In this document: positions 1-11,800 of the stretch, one piece after another
Layout: every line of letters starts with the position of its first letter
Numbering within the stretch: the first letter of the stretch is position 1
DNA from: Myxococcales bacterium
Lineage (GTDB): Bacteria > Myxococcota_A > UBA9042 > JABWCM01
Length of the DNA stretch: 45,505 nucleotides
Reading direction: 5' to 3'
Assembly: GCA_013360285.1 (NCBI GenBank)
Contig: JABWCM010000018.1
Location: 1 to 45,505, forward strand
Notes under the pieces: generated by a model
Seen by the model: only the letters and a program-made list of their open reading frames with translations
The model's database searches: none
Told to the model about the DNA's origin: nothing
Translations under genes and position numbers: made by a program

Positions 1-3000
1 CTTTACTTCAGGTTCGGCAGCGACAGTGGATGTTGTAATAACGACCTGAAGTTTGACTCGTCCACCTATCTTACCGACGGTTCCTGGACACATATTGCGG
101 TTAGTTGGAATTACAGCTCAGATTCGACCCACATGTTTCTAAATGGAACCGAAGTGGCGTCCAAAATCGGCATTCAGTGGTCTGGACCTCCGTTTTCCAC
201 GACGGGGCAGCTTGGAGTTGGAAAAGGTTATGGACTGCAAGGAAATATGGATGACGTCGCCTTTTTTGGACGAAGTCTCAGCGCCGCCGAAGTCACCAAC
301 CTGGTTACAACAGGAGTGCCTGCTTCGGAAACGAACCTGGAAATATGCGACGGCCTCGACAACGATTGCGATGGCCTCACGGACAACGGGTTTAACGTCG
401 GCGGAGGTTGCGTAAGAGGGGTTGTACCCTGCGCAAACACAGGAATCGTTACGTGCGCTCCCAACGGGTTAACCAGCGTTTGTTCCGTGACGGGCAAAGA
501 AGCCGGCACACCTTGCGAAGACGGCAGTACCTGCACATCTGGCGACACCTGTAGCGGCGGAGACACGTCGAGCTGTAGTGGCACACCCTATACTTGTGAC
601 GACACTCTGCCGTGCACCGCGGACATCTGTAATGGCGACGGGACGTGTTCTTTTACAATATTGCCGGGGTTTTGCGACATCGACGGAGCCTGTATCCCCA
701 ATGGGGCTGTCAACCCGGCGAACCCGTGCCAAATCTGCGTCGCGGCTACGACCCCCACATCGTGGACGAATAAAGCGGACGGGTCCGGATGCGACGCCGA
801 CGCCAACGGTTGCACGGTTGCAGACACCTGCGTATCAGGCACGTGCACACCAGGCCCGGTAGCGCCGTGTAGTGACGGCAAAACGTGTACTCTCGATATG
901 TGTCAATCGACCGGTACCAACAGTTTCACCTGTACAAACTCTGTCATGACGAGCACATGTCTCATTGGAGGTACCTGCTATAACGACAACACGTCCAATC
1001 CTGCCAATTCATGTCAGGTGTGTTTGCACGCCGTGTCACCGACCTCGTGGTCCAGCAAATCCAATGGAACGATGTGCAACAGCGACAACAACGGTTGTAC
1101 CGCGGATGCGTGCCAGGCCGGAAATTGTGTTGCTGGAATTCAAGCGGATTGTAGTGACGGCCTAACTTGCACGCAGGATTTATGTAACTCACTAAGCTCG
1201 TTATTTTACATGTGTACAAATCCGGTGACGGCAGGTAATTGCCTCATTTCCGGCACTTGTTACGCGAGTAACCAGATCAATCCACTAAGCGCGTGTCAGC
1301 AATGCCTCCCGGGAACGTCGCAAACATCGTGGAGCCCTTCAACCGTCCTGGGAACATCGTGCGACGGCGTCGACACCGATGCGTGTAACGACGGAGTGTT
1401 AATATGTAATCCGGACGGGGTCACGACGTCGTGCTCGGACGGCGCACAAACGGTACTGTTGTTTGAAGAGGGCCAGGGCACGTCCACGCTCGACTTATCC
1501 GGTAACAACAACACCGGCAACCTCTTGGGTAACGCGGGTTGGACCGTTGGCAAAAACAGCGCCCACGCTGTTAGTTTACCGGGAAATGACACCGTGTCGG
1601 CCGTACGTATTTCCGGTACAGGCATCCAAGGTACCCATTTCACGTTTGCTGTTTGGGTCGCACCCATGGCCGTGGACGGGCGCTACATCGTAAGTCGTAC
1701 AACGACCTCATCGGACAACGGGTTCGGTGTCGGAACATCTGGTGAGCTTTATTTCGGGGGCAATTCATACGGTCCGGGCGCGATTCTTACAGCGAACACA
1801 TGGACCCATATTGCAGTAACCTACGACGGTACTAAATTAACAGTTTACAAAAACGGCGCATTCATAAAAGCAGCGAATGTAAATATCCCATTTGTTCAGT
1901 GGGTCAGTGACATCTGGCTCGGTCAGGAGCAGGACAGCCACAACGGCGGATTTGACCCCGCACAGGCATTTTTTGGTCGGATGGACTCCGCGATGTGGTT
2001 TCCGTACGCCCTGAGTGCATCGAAGGTGGTGGAGGTAATGAACAACGGCGCGGGAGCGCTGCATATGAACCTCGAACTCTGCGATTCTTTGGACAACGAT
2101 TGCAAAAACGGCGTCGACGACCCGTTCACCGATTTGGGAGACCTGTGCGACGGTTCCGACCCGGACGCGTGTGACGACGGGTGGCTGGCATGCTCCGCCG
2201 ACGGTACAACAACGGTCTGCAACAACGAACAGGTCCTAAACCTACAACTGAACGATAATTTAGGATCATTGGCCAGAGACTCGAGTTCGTACGAAAATCA
2301 CGCATCGATCAACGGTGCGGTCTGGACCGCGGGCCACACCGGATCGGGTCTTTTGTTTAGTGGTTCTGAATGGATCACCGTTGGCAATACACCATCGACA
2401 CAAATTACGGCGATTGGCATCACGCTGACCGCGTGGGTAAATTGGAACGTAGCTGTTGGCGACAATGTGGTAATAAACAAAGAAAATTCCTACGGAATGA
2501 GAATCAAAAACGGAAATCTCGAATGCGCTGTGGAAACCACGGCTCCCGGCACTTGGTTCTGGTTTGACGGTGGACCGGTTCCTTCCAACACTTGGTCTCA
2601 CGTGGCTTGTACCTATGGACCAACCGGACAGCTTAAGGCGTACGTAAACGGCGTCCTCAAAAACACCAGTGCCAATATTGGCGGCTCAATTCAAACAACA
2701 AGTCACCCCCTTCATATCGGTCGAAACAACTCAGGTGGTTACTTTAACGGTACTCTTGATGAGATTACAGTGTATCCGAACGCACTTACACCCGACCAAA
2801 TCGTGGTTTTGTCAAACGCCGGCGTTCCCGATTCACAGAATTTTGAATTTTGTAACGAGATTGACGACGACTGCAATGGTGTCACCGACGACGGTTACTT
2901 AGTGGGAACATCATGCACAATGGGAATCGGCTCGTGTACACAAACGGGTGTAGTAAAATGTTCATCTGATCTTTTGAACCCAATTTGCTCTGTTTCTGGA

Positions 3001-6000
3001 AAATCTGCTGGTACAGGATGTGACGATGGCGATTTCTGCACAAAAGACGACTCATGCTCCGGCGGTGCAAGTTCGACGTGTAACGGTGTTCCGTACAACT
3101 GTGACGACGGAAAGAGTTGCACGGTCGATCAGTGCAACGGCGACGGAACGTGTTCGTCCACAGTCACCCCTGGGTCTTGTTTGATCGACGGAGTCTGCAT
3201 TGCGCACGGTACATTAAACCCGGCCAACCCATGTCAGGTTTGTGACTCTGTAACGAACACGGAAAATTGGAGCAACAAATCGGACGGCATCACGTGTAAC
3301 AACGACAACAATGGCTGCACCCTGGATACATGTCAGGCCGGGGTATGTACTGTGGGACCAATCCCCAGTTGTAATGATTCGTTGGCTTGTACAATCGACA
3401 ATTGCGTCTCCACAGGGAGTGACACGTACGTATGCAACCACGTGCCAACTCCATCCGCATGTGTCATAGACGGAACCTGCTACGCCGAAACCACCACCAA
3501 GCCGGGGAATAGCTGCCAGGTATGCGATCCGAGCAATCCAACCATGTGGTCCAGCGTCGCGAACAATACACCATGCGACGGAGATAACGATGGCTGTACA
3601 CTCGACACATGCCAATCCGGGACCTGCACGATAGGAGCACCACCGGAATGCGAAGACGGACTGCCTTGTACCGAAAACAATTGCATCTCCATGGGTTCAA
3701 ACAATTATGTCTGTGAAATGCAAATCAAAGTCGGCACGTGTCTTATCGACGGATCGTGCTATCTTACCGGTGATTCAAACGACACCAACTCATGTCAACA
3801 ATGCGCATCAGACGACGCCACATCCTGGTCATCTATTCCGAACGGTAGCGCGTGCAATGCCGACAACGACGGATGTACTCAAGACAGTTGTAGCGACGGA
3901 TTTTGCTCAGCGGGCACCCCACTCAATTGCGACGATGGCAAGTTCTGCACCGAGAACACTTGCATTTCCACTGGTGTTTCCTCACACGTCTGTACCACAA
4001 CGTTAACCACTGGATATTGCCTCATTGACGACGAATGTTACGAACACGGGGATACGAATCCCGACTCCTTATGTGAGCAATGTAATTCGGTCGCACCGTC
4101 CGCATGGAGCCCAAACCCCGTTATCGGAACGGATTGTGATGGACCGGATGCAGATTTGTGTCCCAATGGTAAACAGATTTGTGGGGGCGACGGTAATTCC
4201 ATTGAATGCGGTGAGGAGTCGGTCGCCAATATTTCTGAAGTGTGCAACGGCATAGACGACGACTGTGATGGTGTAACGGACGAAGATTATGTGCCGGTTT
4301 CATGTGGAGAAGGTGCTTGTCTGTCCTGGTCGAGCTGTGTCGGAGGTGTCGAACAACCTTGTGTACCCGGCGCCCCTACCGGAGACGATACCGACTGTGA
4401 TCTTGAAGATGACGACTGCGATGGCAGCACCGATGAAGGCTATTCAGACAACATAGACTGTACGGTCGACATCTGCATTGGAGGCGTCGCACTAAACAAT
4501 CCCGACGACAACCTGTGCGACGACGAAGAATCCTGCACCGACGATATCTGCACTGCCTTGTCGCCGCTGTCGGGCGGTTGCAGCTTCGTCCCGGTTGATA
4601 CCAACGCGCCTGATCCGGGCCTAAATGACTCTAATCCCTGTACCGCTCTCGTCTGCTCTGGCGGATTCGGCCAAAATCTGCCCAATGATGGCAATATTCC
4701 GGACGATGGTATTCCGTGTACTGACGACATCTGCATTGGAGGTTTGGAGATACATGATATTGCCGCCAACTACTGTTTGATCGACGGAGCCTGCTATTCG
4801 GCTGGAGATACAGATCCGAGCAATGGGTGTAGTGTGTGTACCCCTAAAGAAAGCCAGACACTGTGGAGCAACACGCTATATTACAACAACATTACAAGTG
4901 ACATTGGAAACTTAACTAGCGTTAAATTAACTGGATCACTTGATTGGACGGCGGCCAGTAATCGTTTTGTTTCACCTCCTATGAGCGTGTGGTTTGGTTC
5001 AGACGCGACCGGAAACTACGACACCGGATTCCATGAACAGGGTGCACTGAAGTTGCCTCCTATGACTTTGGCCGATGATGCGTTGCACATGCTTCGTTTC
5101 TATTTGTACTTGGACACCGAGAAATTCACCGCGGCGCCACTGTACGACGTGCTGTGGGTGCGAATTGTGGCAGACCCGGCCGGCGCGGCAACAACAACAT
5201 CGTTGTGGGAGTCGGCCACCACGTTGGGAGGAAGTACCAACGGCGCGTGGCAAATGATAAATCTCGACTTAAGCCCATTTGCGGGACAAACGATCCAGGT
5301 GGTTTTCGAATTTGATAGCGGGGACAACTCGTGGAACGACTACGAAGGAGTATATTTGGACAACATCGAAATCACAACGGCATGCTGTACTACCAACGCC
5401 GACTGTGACGATGGTGAAAACTGCACAGCCGACCTGTGCGACTCGGCAAGCGGTGTAAACCTCTGTAAGTACACCGAATTGTGCGCAGCAAGCTGTATCC
5501 CCACGGCGACCAGTGTGGTTGTGCTCGTGGACCGAAGTGCATCGATGGCTGATATTGAATCGGGCGATCCCATATCAAAATGGGATGGCGTCACAACGGC
5601 TGTAACATCCGCCGTATCCGAGCACGAGCAGTTACTTAACATGGGTATTCTGACCTTTCCCAAAACCGCTGGGGACGGGATCGATTGCGACGTGGATACG
5701 CAATTGGGCGTCGGATTGCACGGCACCGCTGTTGAGGTTCAACAATATTTGGCATCAATGAGTCCAACCGGAGCTTCAACACCGGTTGCGGCCGCGCTGA
5801 ATAATGCGGGAGCATTACTCCAGGCCTCGGCGCTGAATGGCGCTGGGGCGGTCGTACTGATCACCGATGGTACGGAGGATTGCGGAGGCGATCCGGTGGC
5901 CGCCGCGGCTGCGCTAAAAAGCAATGGTATCGAAACGATTGTGATAGGTATTGGCAGTCAGGTTAATAAAAATCTTCTAAATCAGATTGCAATCGCGGGA

Positions 6001-7275
6001 GGTCGACCGGTTCCTGATAACGGCTCGACGTTATATTACCACGAAGCACTGACATGGCCCGAGGCCGTAGCGGCGGTCGACTCGGTGTTGGACCAAGCCG
6101 CCGGGGAAAAGTGCGACGGCGTGGACAACAACTGCAACGGTGAAACAGATGAAAACATGGCTCCCATCGCATGCAATGTTGAATGCGCCGGCGGTGGCCA
6201 ATCCATTTGTGAGAGTGGGAATTGGGGCACCTGCAGCGTTATGCCGATGCAGGAAATCTGTAACGGCAGCGACGATGACTGCGATAGTGTTGTTGATGAA
6301 GAATGGAAGCCGGATTCCAACGGAAATCAGATCGGCGAGCAGTGTTCCGATGGCACCGGTGAATGTGCCGTCGACGGCACGTTTGTGTGCAATTCCATCG
6401 ATCCCTTTGGGCCATTGATTTGTAGCGCCATTCCACTGGTTCCAGAAGCAGAAATATGCGACAATTTAGATAACGACTGCGACGGCGTAATCGACAACGA
6501 CGTAACACAAATGTGCGCAACTGCCTGCGGAATCGGGCAAGAATTCTGTGTTCTTGGGGTATGGGGAGACTGTGATGCACCCGAAATACTTCCAGAGGTG
6601 TGTAACAATGTCGACGATGACTGCGACGGGCTAGTCGACAACGATCTGTTGAGCCTTCCGCTGTCACAGCCATGTGGTACAGCCTGCGGAGTGGGCACCG
6701 AATTGTGCCTCCTAGGCATCTGGCAAAACTGCACGGCACCGCCCGTCCTTCCGGAGATCTGCAACAATGTCGACGATGACTGCGATGGCCTCATTGACGA
6801 AGCTTCCGACGGAACAGCTCTCATCCAGAGCTGTTACGACGGTGATATTAACTTGATCGGAATCGGTGTTTGTAAGGCCGGCACCCAGACGTGCGTAAAC
6901 GGAACCTGGGACACTTGCGCGGACCAAGTGTTACCTATTATCGAGACCTGCAACGGATTCGACGACGATTGTAACGGCACAACCGACATGGACGCTCTTG
7001 GTACCCCCTTGTCGGATGTTTGTTACCCCGCGGAAACCGGGCTAGGAATTGGTCCTTGCATAGCGGGCCTCATATCGTGCAGTGAAGTGGACGAGGGCGA
7101 ATGTATCGGTGCCGTGACACCATTACCGGAAACGTGTAACGGTGTTGATGACGACTGCGATGGCAGCACGGACGAAAGTCCAGGCCAAATTTGTAAAACA
7201 CAGCCGGGCTGCCAAAATGGGCTGTGTAAGTGTAAGAAAAATTCATTCGGGGACTACAAGTGTTTTCTCGACTAA
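1..7275 (+). CDS. Giant secreted Cys-rich LamG/VWA/MopE-repeat protein (5' end outside window)
   Basis: The reading frame is open from base 1, so the N-terminus and any signal peptide lie outside the window. Counting from base 1, 2,424 residues are visible. Concanavalin-like LamG (Laminin_G_3) modules lie at about residues 1-105, 480-685 and 745-940. A jelly-roll, MAM-like segment lies at about 1620-1795. A von Willebrand A domain lies at about 1835-2030 with a complete MIDAS: DRSAS from residue 1844, a Thr in GASTPV and an Asp in LITDGTED. Twelve MopE-type motifs (such as CDGLDNDCDG) are spread through the chain, seven of them after the VWA domain. Between the LamG modules are Cys-rich repeats of about 85 residues. 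These families are typically extracellular or surface-bound and bind metal or ligands. A role in adhesion or as a surface scaffold is inference; no catalytic domain is visible. The stop overlaps the next gene. Confidence 0.9.
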   Translation, partial: LYFRFGSDSGCCNNDLKFDSSTYLTDGSWTHIAVSWNYSSDSTHMFLNGTEVASKIGIQWSGPPFSTTGQLGVGKGYGLQGNMDDVAFFGRSLSAAEVTNLVTTGVPASETNLEICDGLDNDCDGLTDNGFNVGGGCVRGVVPCANTGIVTCAPNGLTSVCSVTGKEAGTPCEDGSTCTSGDTCSGGDTSSCSGTPYTCDDTLPCTADICNGDGTCSFTILPGFCDIDGACIPNGAVNPANPCQICVAATTPTSWTNKADGSGCDADANGCTVADTCVSGTCTPGPVAPCSDGKTCTLDMCQSTGTNSFTCTNSVMTSTCLIGGTCYNDNTSNPANSCQVCLHAVSPTSWSSKSNGTMCNSDNNGCTADACQAGNCVAGIQADCSDGLTCTQDLCNSLSSLFYMCTNPVTAGNCLISGTCYASNQINPLSACQQCLPGTSQTSWSPSTVLGTSCDGVDTDACNDGVLICNPDGVTTSCSDGAQTVLLFEEGQGTSTLDLSGNNNTGNLLGNAGWTVGKNSAHAVSLPGNDTVSAVRISGTGIQGTHFTFAVWVAPMAVDGRYIVSRTTTSSDNGFGVGTSGELYFGGNSYGPGAILTANTWTHIAVTYDGTKLTVYKNGAFIKAANVNIPFVQWVSDIWLGQEQDSHNGGFDPAQAFFGRMDSAMWFPYALSASKVVEVMNNGAGALHMNLELCDSLDNDCKNGVDDPFTDLGDLCDGSDPDACDDGWLACSADGTTTVCNNEQVLNLQLNDNLGSLARDSSSYENHASINGAVWTAGHTGSGLLFSGSEWITVGNTPSTQITAIGITLTAWVNWNVAVGDNVVINKENSYGMRIKNGNLECAVETTAPGTWFWFDGGPVPSNTWSHVACTYGPTGQLKAYVNGVLKNTSANIGGSIQTTSHPLHIGRNNSGGYFNGTLDEITVYPNALTPDQIVVLSNAGVPDSQNFEFCNEIDDDCNGVTDDGYLVGTSCTMGIGSCTQTGVVKCSSDLLNPICSVSGKSAGTGCDDGDFCTKDDSCSGGASSTCNGVPYNCDDGKSCTVDQCNGDGTCSSTVTPGSCLIDGVCIAHGTLNPANPCQVCDSVTNTENWSNKSDGITCNNDNNGCTLDTCQAGVCTVGPIPSCNDSLACTIDNCVSTGSDTYVCNHVPTPSACVIDGTCYAETTTKPGNSCQVCDPSNPTMWSSVANNTPCDGDNDGCTLDTCQSGTCTIGAPPECEDGLPCTENNCISMGSNNYVCEMQIKVGTCLIDGSCYLTGDSNDTNSCQQCASDDATSWSSIPNGSACNADNDGCTQDSCSDGFCSAGTPLNCDDGKFCTENTCISTGVSSHVCTTTLTTGYCLIDDECYEHGDTNPDSLCEQCNSVAPSAWSPNPVIGTDCDGPDADLCPNGKQICGGDGNSIECGEESVANISEVCNGIDDDCDGVTDEDYVPVSCGEGACLSWSSCVGGVEQPCVPGAPTGDDTDCDLEDDDCDGSTDEGYSDNIDCTVDICIGGVALNNPDDNLCDDEESCTDDICTALSPLSGGCSFVPVDTNAPDPGLNDSNPCTALVCSGGFGQNLPNDGNIPDDGIPCTDDICIGGLEIHDIAANYCLIDGACYSAGDTDPSNGCSVCTPKESQTLWSNTLYYNNITSDIGNLTSVKLTGSLDWTAASNRFVSPPMSVWFGSDATGNYDTGFHEQGALKLPPMTLADDALHMLRFYLYLDTEKFTAAPLYDVLWVRIVADPAGAATTTSLWESATTLGGSTNGAWQMINLDLSPFAGQTIQVVFEFDSGDNSWNDYEGVYLDNIEITTACCTTNADCDDGENCTADLCDSASGVNLCKYTELCAASCIPTATSVVVLVDRSASMADIESGDPISKWDGVTTAVTSAVSEHEQLLNMGILTFPKTAGDGIDCDVDTQLGVGLHGTAVEVQQYLASMSPTGASTPVAAALNNAGALLQASALNGAGAVVLITDGTEDCGGDPVAAAAALKSNGIETIVIGIGSQVNKNLLNQIAIAGGRPVPDNGSTLYYHEALTWPEAVAAVDSVLDQAAGEKCDGVDNNCNGETDENMAPIACNVECAGGGQSICESGNWGTCSVMPMQEICNGSDDDCDSVVDEEWKPDSNGNQIGEQCSDGTGECAVDGTFVCNSIDPFGPLICSAIPLVPEAEICDNLDNDCDGVIDNDVTQMCATACGIGQEFCVLGVWGDCDAPEILPEVCNNVDDDCDGLVDNDLLSLPLSQPCGTACGVGTELCLLGIWQNCTAPPVLPEICNNVDDDCDGLIDEASDGTALIQSCYDGDINLIGIGVCKAGTQTCVNGTWDTCADQVLPIIETCNGFDDDCNGTTDMDALGTPLSDVCYPAETGLGIGPCIAGLISCSEVDEGECIGAVTPLPETCNGVDDDCDGSTDESPGQICKTQPGCQNGLCKCKKNSFGDYKCFLD

Positions 7276-8270
7276 GCCCGAACAGATCAACTAGTTTAAA
7301 GCATAATCACACTAATTTAACGACACTATTCACCTTGGTAGTGTTCGCCTCATGTGGGACTGAAAGTGAACACACGGCGGACACAACCCCAACGAAGGAC
7401 GTAGCAGTTGCGCTCGACAATGACGCTGCAGATTCCAAACAAGCACCTGACTCACTCGTACCCGAACCATTCGATAACGATCTAGAATCAACCACAACCG
7501 ACATCGACGTGTGCGAACCGGACTGTACCGGAAAACTGTGCGGAAACGATGGTTGTGGAGGAAACTGCGGGGTTTGTGATCAAGGCATGAAGTGTGTAGC
7601 GAACCTGTGTGAACCGCTATGTGTACCCAACACAGGAACCATGTGCCAAGGAAAAACCGTTTACTGGATGGACAGTTGCCAGGTTGTGGGACTCCCGAAA
7701 GAGACCTGCAGCACCGGAACCGAGTGCCACGACGGCACCTGCGTGCCGTGTATCCCTAACCAATCCAAAACATGTGATGGTAACCACGTGGTGTGGCAAA
7801 ACAGTTGTGGCGAGCCCGGGTCGGTCCTCGAAACCTGCGAATCACCCCAGATATGCGTAAACGGCAAATGTGGTATGCCGTTTTCGCCGTTGTCAGGTTC
7901 ATATGACATCGTCGTTGTACCGGACAGCAAGACGGTCGCGATTGGCAAAAACATTGTAACCGCAACTTTTCTTGCGAACTCCGCAACCATAGAAATCAAG
8001 GCATCGAACGAAGCGACCATTGCGTTTAGTGGAACGAACGCCACATTTTCGGCCGTGGGGACCTTAACCGGTGACAACAAATTAGACGCTGGTGGCACGT
8101 TCACCGAAGAATTTGAAGGTATAACCATCGTTCACGAGTTTACACTAAGCGTCTTGTTTCAAAGCCAAACGACATTTGCCGGTACAGTCAAGGATCTCCT
8201 GTTTGACGAACAAAAGACAGGACCACCCACGGTCATTGTCCGAGATATTACCGGAACTCGCATTCCATAA
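7260..8270 (+). CDS. Cys-rich lipoprotein with C-terminal beta-rich domain
   Basis: This is a 336-residue predicted lipoprotein. A basic n-region is followed by a hydrophobic stretch and the lipobox VFAS-C near residue 32. The GTG start lies inside the last 16 bases of the giant upstream gene, behind a GGGGA that could be its ribosome site, so the two genes are probably translationally coupled. After an acidic, low-complexity linker there is a motif with CGNDGCGGNCG, common in secreted proteins of myxobacteria and relatives. Two repeats of about 45 residues follow, each with a Trp and 5-6 Cys (for example VYWMDSC and VVWQNSC). The last ~130 residues are free of Cys and rich in Thr, Ser and Val, and look like a beta-sandwich I cannot name. 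The function is unknown; the context suggests a partner of the upstream surface protein. Confidence 0.85.
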   Translation: MFSRLSPNRSTSLKHNHTNLTTLFTLVVFASCGTESEHTADTTPTKDVAVALDNDAADSKQAPDSLVPEPFDNDLESTTTDIDVCEPDCTGKLCGNDGCGGNCGVCDQGMKCVANLCEPLCVPNTGTMCQGKTVYWMDSCQVVGLPKETCSTGTECHDGTCVPCIPNQSKTCDGNHVVWQNSCGEPGSVLETCESPQICVNGKCGMPFSPLSGSYDIVVVPDSKTVAIGKNIVTATFLANSATIEIKASNEATIAFSGTNATFSAVGTLTGDNKLDAGGTFTEEFEGITIVHEFTLSVLFQSQTTFAGTVKDLLFDEQKTGPPTVIVRDITGTRIP

Positions 8271-8858
8271 TCCCGAACAGAACTTGGTATTCAAAAAAAA
8301 AAGTTACCTGATTCTAGCCTGTTACGAATTCGGCGTCGTACCGCACATCCCGTTCGCGTAGCACAATCGTGCGCCATTCTTTACCCGAGCGTGTTCGTCG
8401 TGTACCTTTCGGATCGACGCCGTCGGTGGCGGCGCGGGTACGCAACCCTGCCCACGTGCGCTTTTGGGACCATATTCCCGATTTCTTAGGGGGGCGGAGC
8501 AAAAAGTTCAGGGATGCCAGCAGATTGGGGAATCGTGTGCCATTTTTACGCTTTGGCGTGCCCGTGCCATGCTGAGGAAAAAAAGTCTACCGAACACCAA
8601 GATGCACGCTATTCGATGCTGGTAACCTCGATGTCGTGAGAAATGAGGGCTAACATGGCGGAAAGCCAAAGAGAATGTTTGGCTCAGCGACCAACGGGAA
8701 TTACTTAAAGCCAGCGTACGGTGTGATTAGCGGACGGAGAGGACTACGACCGGGTTGCCAAGTGGACTCGCAACCTTATGACACCTGACACACAGTTACT
8801 TAAAAGTGCAATATGTCTAGTTAAGACAAAACGGCATGAAAAAACTAGAGGTGAAACG
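8271..8858. other. Long non-coding gap ahead of the 24-unit lipoprotein gene
   Basis: I see no convincing gene here. An A-tract lies at about 8292-8302 just after the preceding stop. The 68-codon open frame at 8369-8575 has no ribosome site, is Arg-rich and is probably chance. The gap presumably holds the promoter of the downstream gene, but I could not pick out convincing -35/-10 boxes. None of the three repeat families found elsewhere in the window is recognisable. Confidence 0.6.
8847..8853 (+). promoter_or_regulatory. Ribosome binding site AGAGGTG
   Basis: AGAGGTG lies five bases before the ATG at 8859. It favours that start over in-frame codons further upstream, and the resulting protein begins directly with a lipoprotein signal peptide. 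Confidence 0.7.
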
Positions 8859-11800
8859 ATGGGCGCTAAACGCCTGATAGCTCAACAAAAAAGCTCTATT
8901 TCTTGGCTCAGCATCCTCAGTGCGCTGTTCGTGATATCTGCCGGTTGCACCAGTGATGAAGATTCCGGTGGTTCCGTCCAAGACACGGGTACTCCTGCCA
9001 AAGACGTTCAAGACGATGTTGGGACAATCGATACCAACCCTTCGCCAGATACCGGTGGTACAGAAACGGATTTCACCAATCCATTTAACGACGTTGAAAC
9101 GGACACCGAGCAGGACATATTTTTTGGTACGCCTTGCCAAACCAACGCCGAATGTCCAAGTGGATGGTGCGTTCCGTCTCCCGTTGGCAAAGTTTGCACC
9201 AAAACTTGTTTGGATGAGTGCCCAAACGGGTGGACATGTGCTCCAATTTCCAACACCCCGCCGGACGTTACTTATGTATGTGTCTCGCAAATCGCTAATT
9301 TGTGCCGACCATGCGACTCTGACGGAGATTGTGCATCATTGGGAGTTCAGAACTCCTACTGCCTTAGTTATGGCGACGAGGGAAGTTTTTGCGGATCGCC
9401 ATGTAGTGAGGCTACCGACTGTCCCAAAGGTACTTCGTGTTCAGAAATAACGTTACCAAATGGAAAAACCGCCACCCAATGCACACCGGACGACGGGATC
9501 TGCCCATGTAACCAGAAAGCGATTGACGAATCCGCTGTTACAACATGTAAAGCAACCAACGAATTCGGCACATGTTCCGGCAAACGATTTTGCACCGATT
9601 CGGGGCTTTCTGAATGTGGTCCTGGCGCCGCTGCAGAGGTGTGCAACAACCTAGACGACAACTGCGACGGCATCACCGACAATGTCGAAGAGGTATCCTG
9701 CACTCAGGAAAACGAACACGGAGCCTGCTCCGGCGTTGTTACGTGCGCAAACGGTGTGAAAGGATGCACCGCTCCGGCAGCTTCTCCGGAAGTTTGTGAC
9801 GGACAAGACAACAATTGCGATGGACAAGTTGACGAAAGTTTCAGTTGTGATGACGGTAATCCGTGTACAGATGACGTGTGTAACCCTAAAATTGGCTGTT
9901 CCAACAACGCAATTGACTGTAACGATGGCAATGCATGCACACAGGACCTCTGTAACCCGTTATCCGGATGCACGAACACACCTCTCAATTGTAACGACAA
10001 CAACGCGTGCACAACGGACTCGTGCGAAGCGGCTCTAGGGTGTGTTTTCACTACGCTGGTATGCAACGATGGAGATCCATGTAACGGTGTCGAAACGTGT
10101 GACAAGACCCTGGGGTGTAAACCAGGTAGCGCATTGGTGTGCAACGACAGCGATGTGTGTACAAATGACCTGTGCATTGCGTTTTCAGGGTGCCAAAATG
10201 CGGCGCTGGACTGCAACGATGACAATCCATGCACTCTGGATGAATGTTCTTCAAAAACCGGCTGCACACACGTATCGCAGGTATGCGATGACAACAACCC
10301 GTGCACAACAGACGTCTGCGATCCTGCGTTGGGGTGTAAGTTTACATCGATAAATTGTAATGATAACGACGGGTGCACGACCGACTCATGCAACCCCGGA
10401 CAGGGTTGTACAAATTTGCCAATCTCTTGCGATGACGGAGACTTATGCACGACCGACACATGCAATCCACTCACTGGTTGCAAGTCAGTCTCGATTTCCT
10501 GCAGCGACGGTGACGCGTGTAATGGAACCGAAGTGTGCAATTCGTTGACCGGCTGCTCCCCAGGAGTTCCGCCAAATTGCAACGACGACCTAACCTGCAC
10601 AACCGATTTCTGTGATCCCCAAAAAGGGTGCGTCAATCAGTCGAAGAACTGCGACGACGGCAACGCTTGCACGCAGGACACCTGTGACGATACAGGCGGT
10701 TGTATTAGCGTACCGCTGAATTGTGACGACAAAAACGTATGTAACGGCACGGAAACCTGTGACAAGGCGGCAGGGTGTATTCCAGGCATCAATATCGAAT
10801 GTAATGACGGCAACCCGTGCACAGCCGACTCCTGCGACCCAATCAAGGGGTGCGTCAACACGGTTATCAGTTGCGACGACGGAAATGCTTGCACAGTGGA
10901 CAAGTGTACTCCGGGATCGGGGTGCGGGAACACACCGTTGAACTGCGACGATTCAAATATCTGTACGGGCACGGAAACGTGCAGCCCGGACACCGGGTGT
11001 GTACCCGGCGCCAGTTTGAATTGTAACGACGGAAATGCGTGCACAGTGGACTCCTGCGATCCAAAATCCGGCTGTAAAACCGCACCAATTCAATGCAACG
11101 ATGGCAACGCATGCACCGAAGACGCCTGCGACACGGGTAAAGGTTGCACAGCAACGGTCATCGACTGCAACGACGGAAACGCCTGCACGACGGATACCTG
11201 TTCGTTCCAAGTGGGTTGCCAATACACGCTGGTCCAATGCAGCGACAACAATATCTGCAACGGCGAGGAAACGTGTAGCCAAGCCGCCGGCTGCACATCA
11301 GGCACCCCATTGAACTGTAATGACAATAACCCCTGTACTATTGATTCGTGCAACCCCCTGGTTGGATGTACGCACGCACCAAACGCCGATCCGTGCAATG
11401 ACAACAACCCTTGCACGCTGAACGACACTTGCGCTGCGTCTATTTGTAAGGGCGTACCCAAAAATTGTGGTTCCGACGGAGACCCTTGCACCTTGGACGA
11501 GTGTAATCCTACTAACGGGAGTTGTTATGTTGCCGTGCCGGACGGTTTTGCCTGCGATGACGAAGAGGCCTGCACCGTACCGGACACATGTATTGGCGGA
11601 TTTTGCAGCGGCAATCTCTTCCCGCCGTGCAAAGATCCAACAGCGCAGGTAGTTTGTATTCTGCAAGGCAAAAAAGACGCTATTGTTGAGTGCGACCTGA
11701 ATGTCGTCAACAACCAGCCGGGTGTAGCCCCCAATGCCGTCGGAATACAGATCGCGTTTGAGTACGATTCGAAAAAGGTGTCGCTGGACTTTTTCTCCGA

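Noticed and set aside
9704-10636. 310-codon antisense open frame opposite the four-cysteine array
   Set aside because: Its repeats mirror the repeats of the sense gene. It is a long shadow frame caused by the biased repeat composition; the sense strand has the signal peptide and ribosome site.
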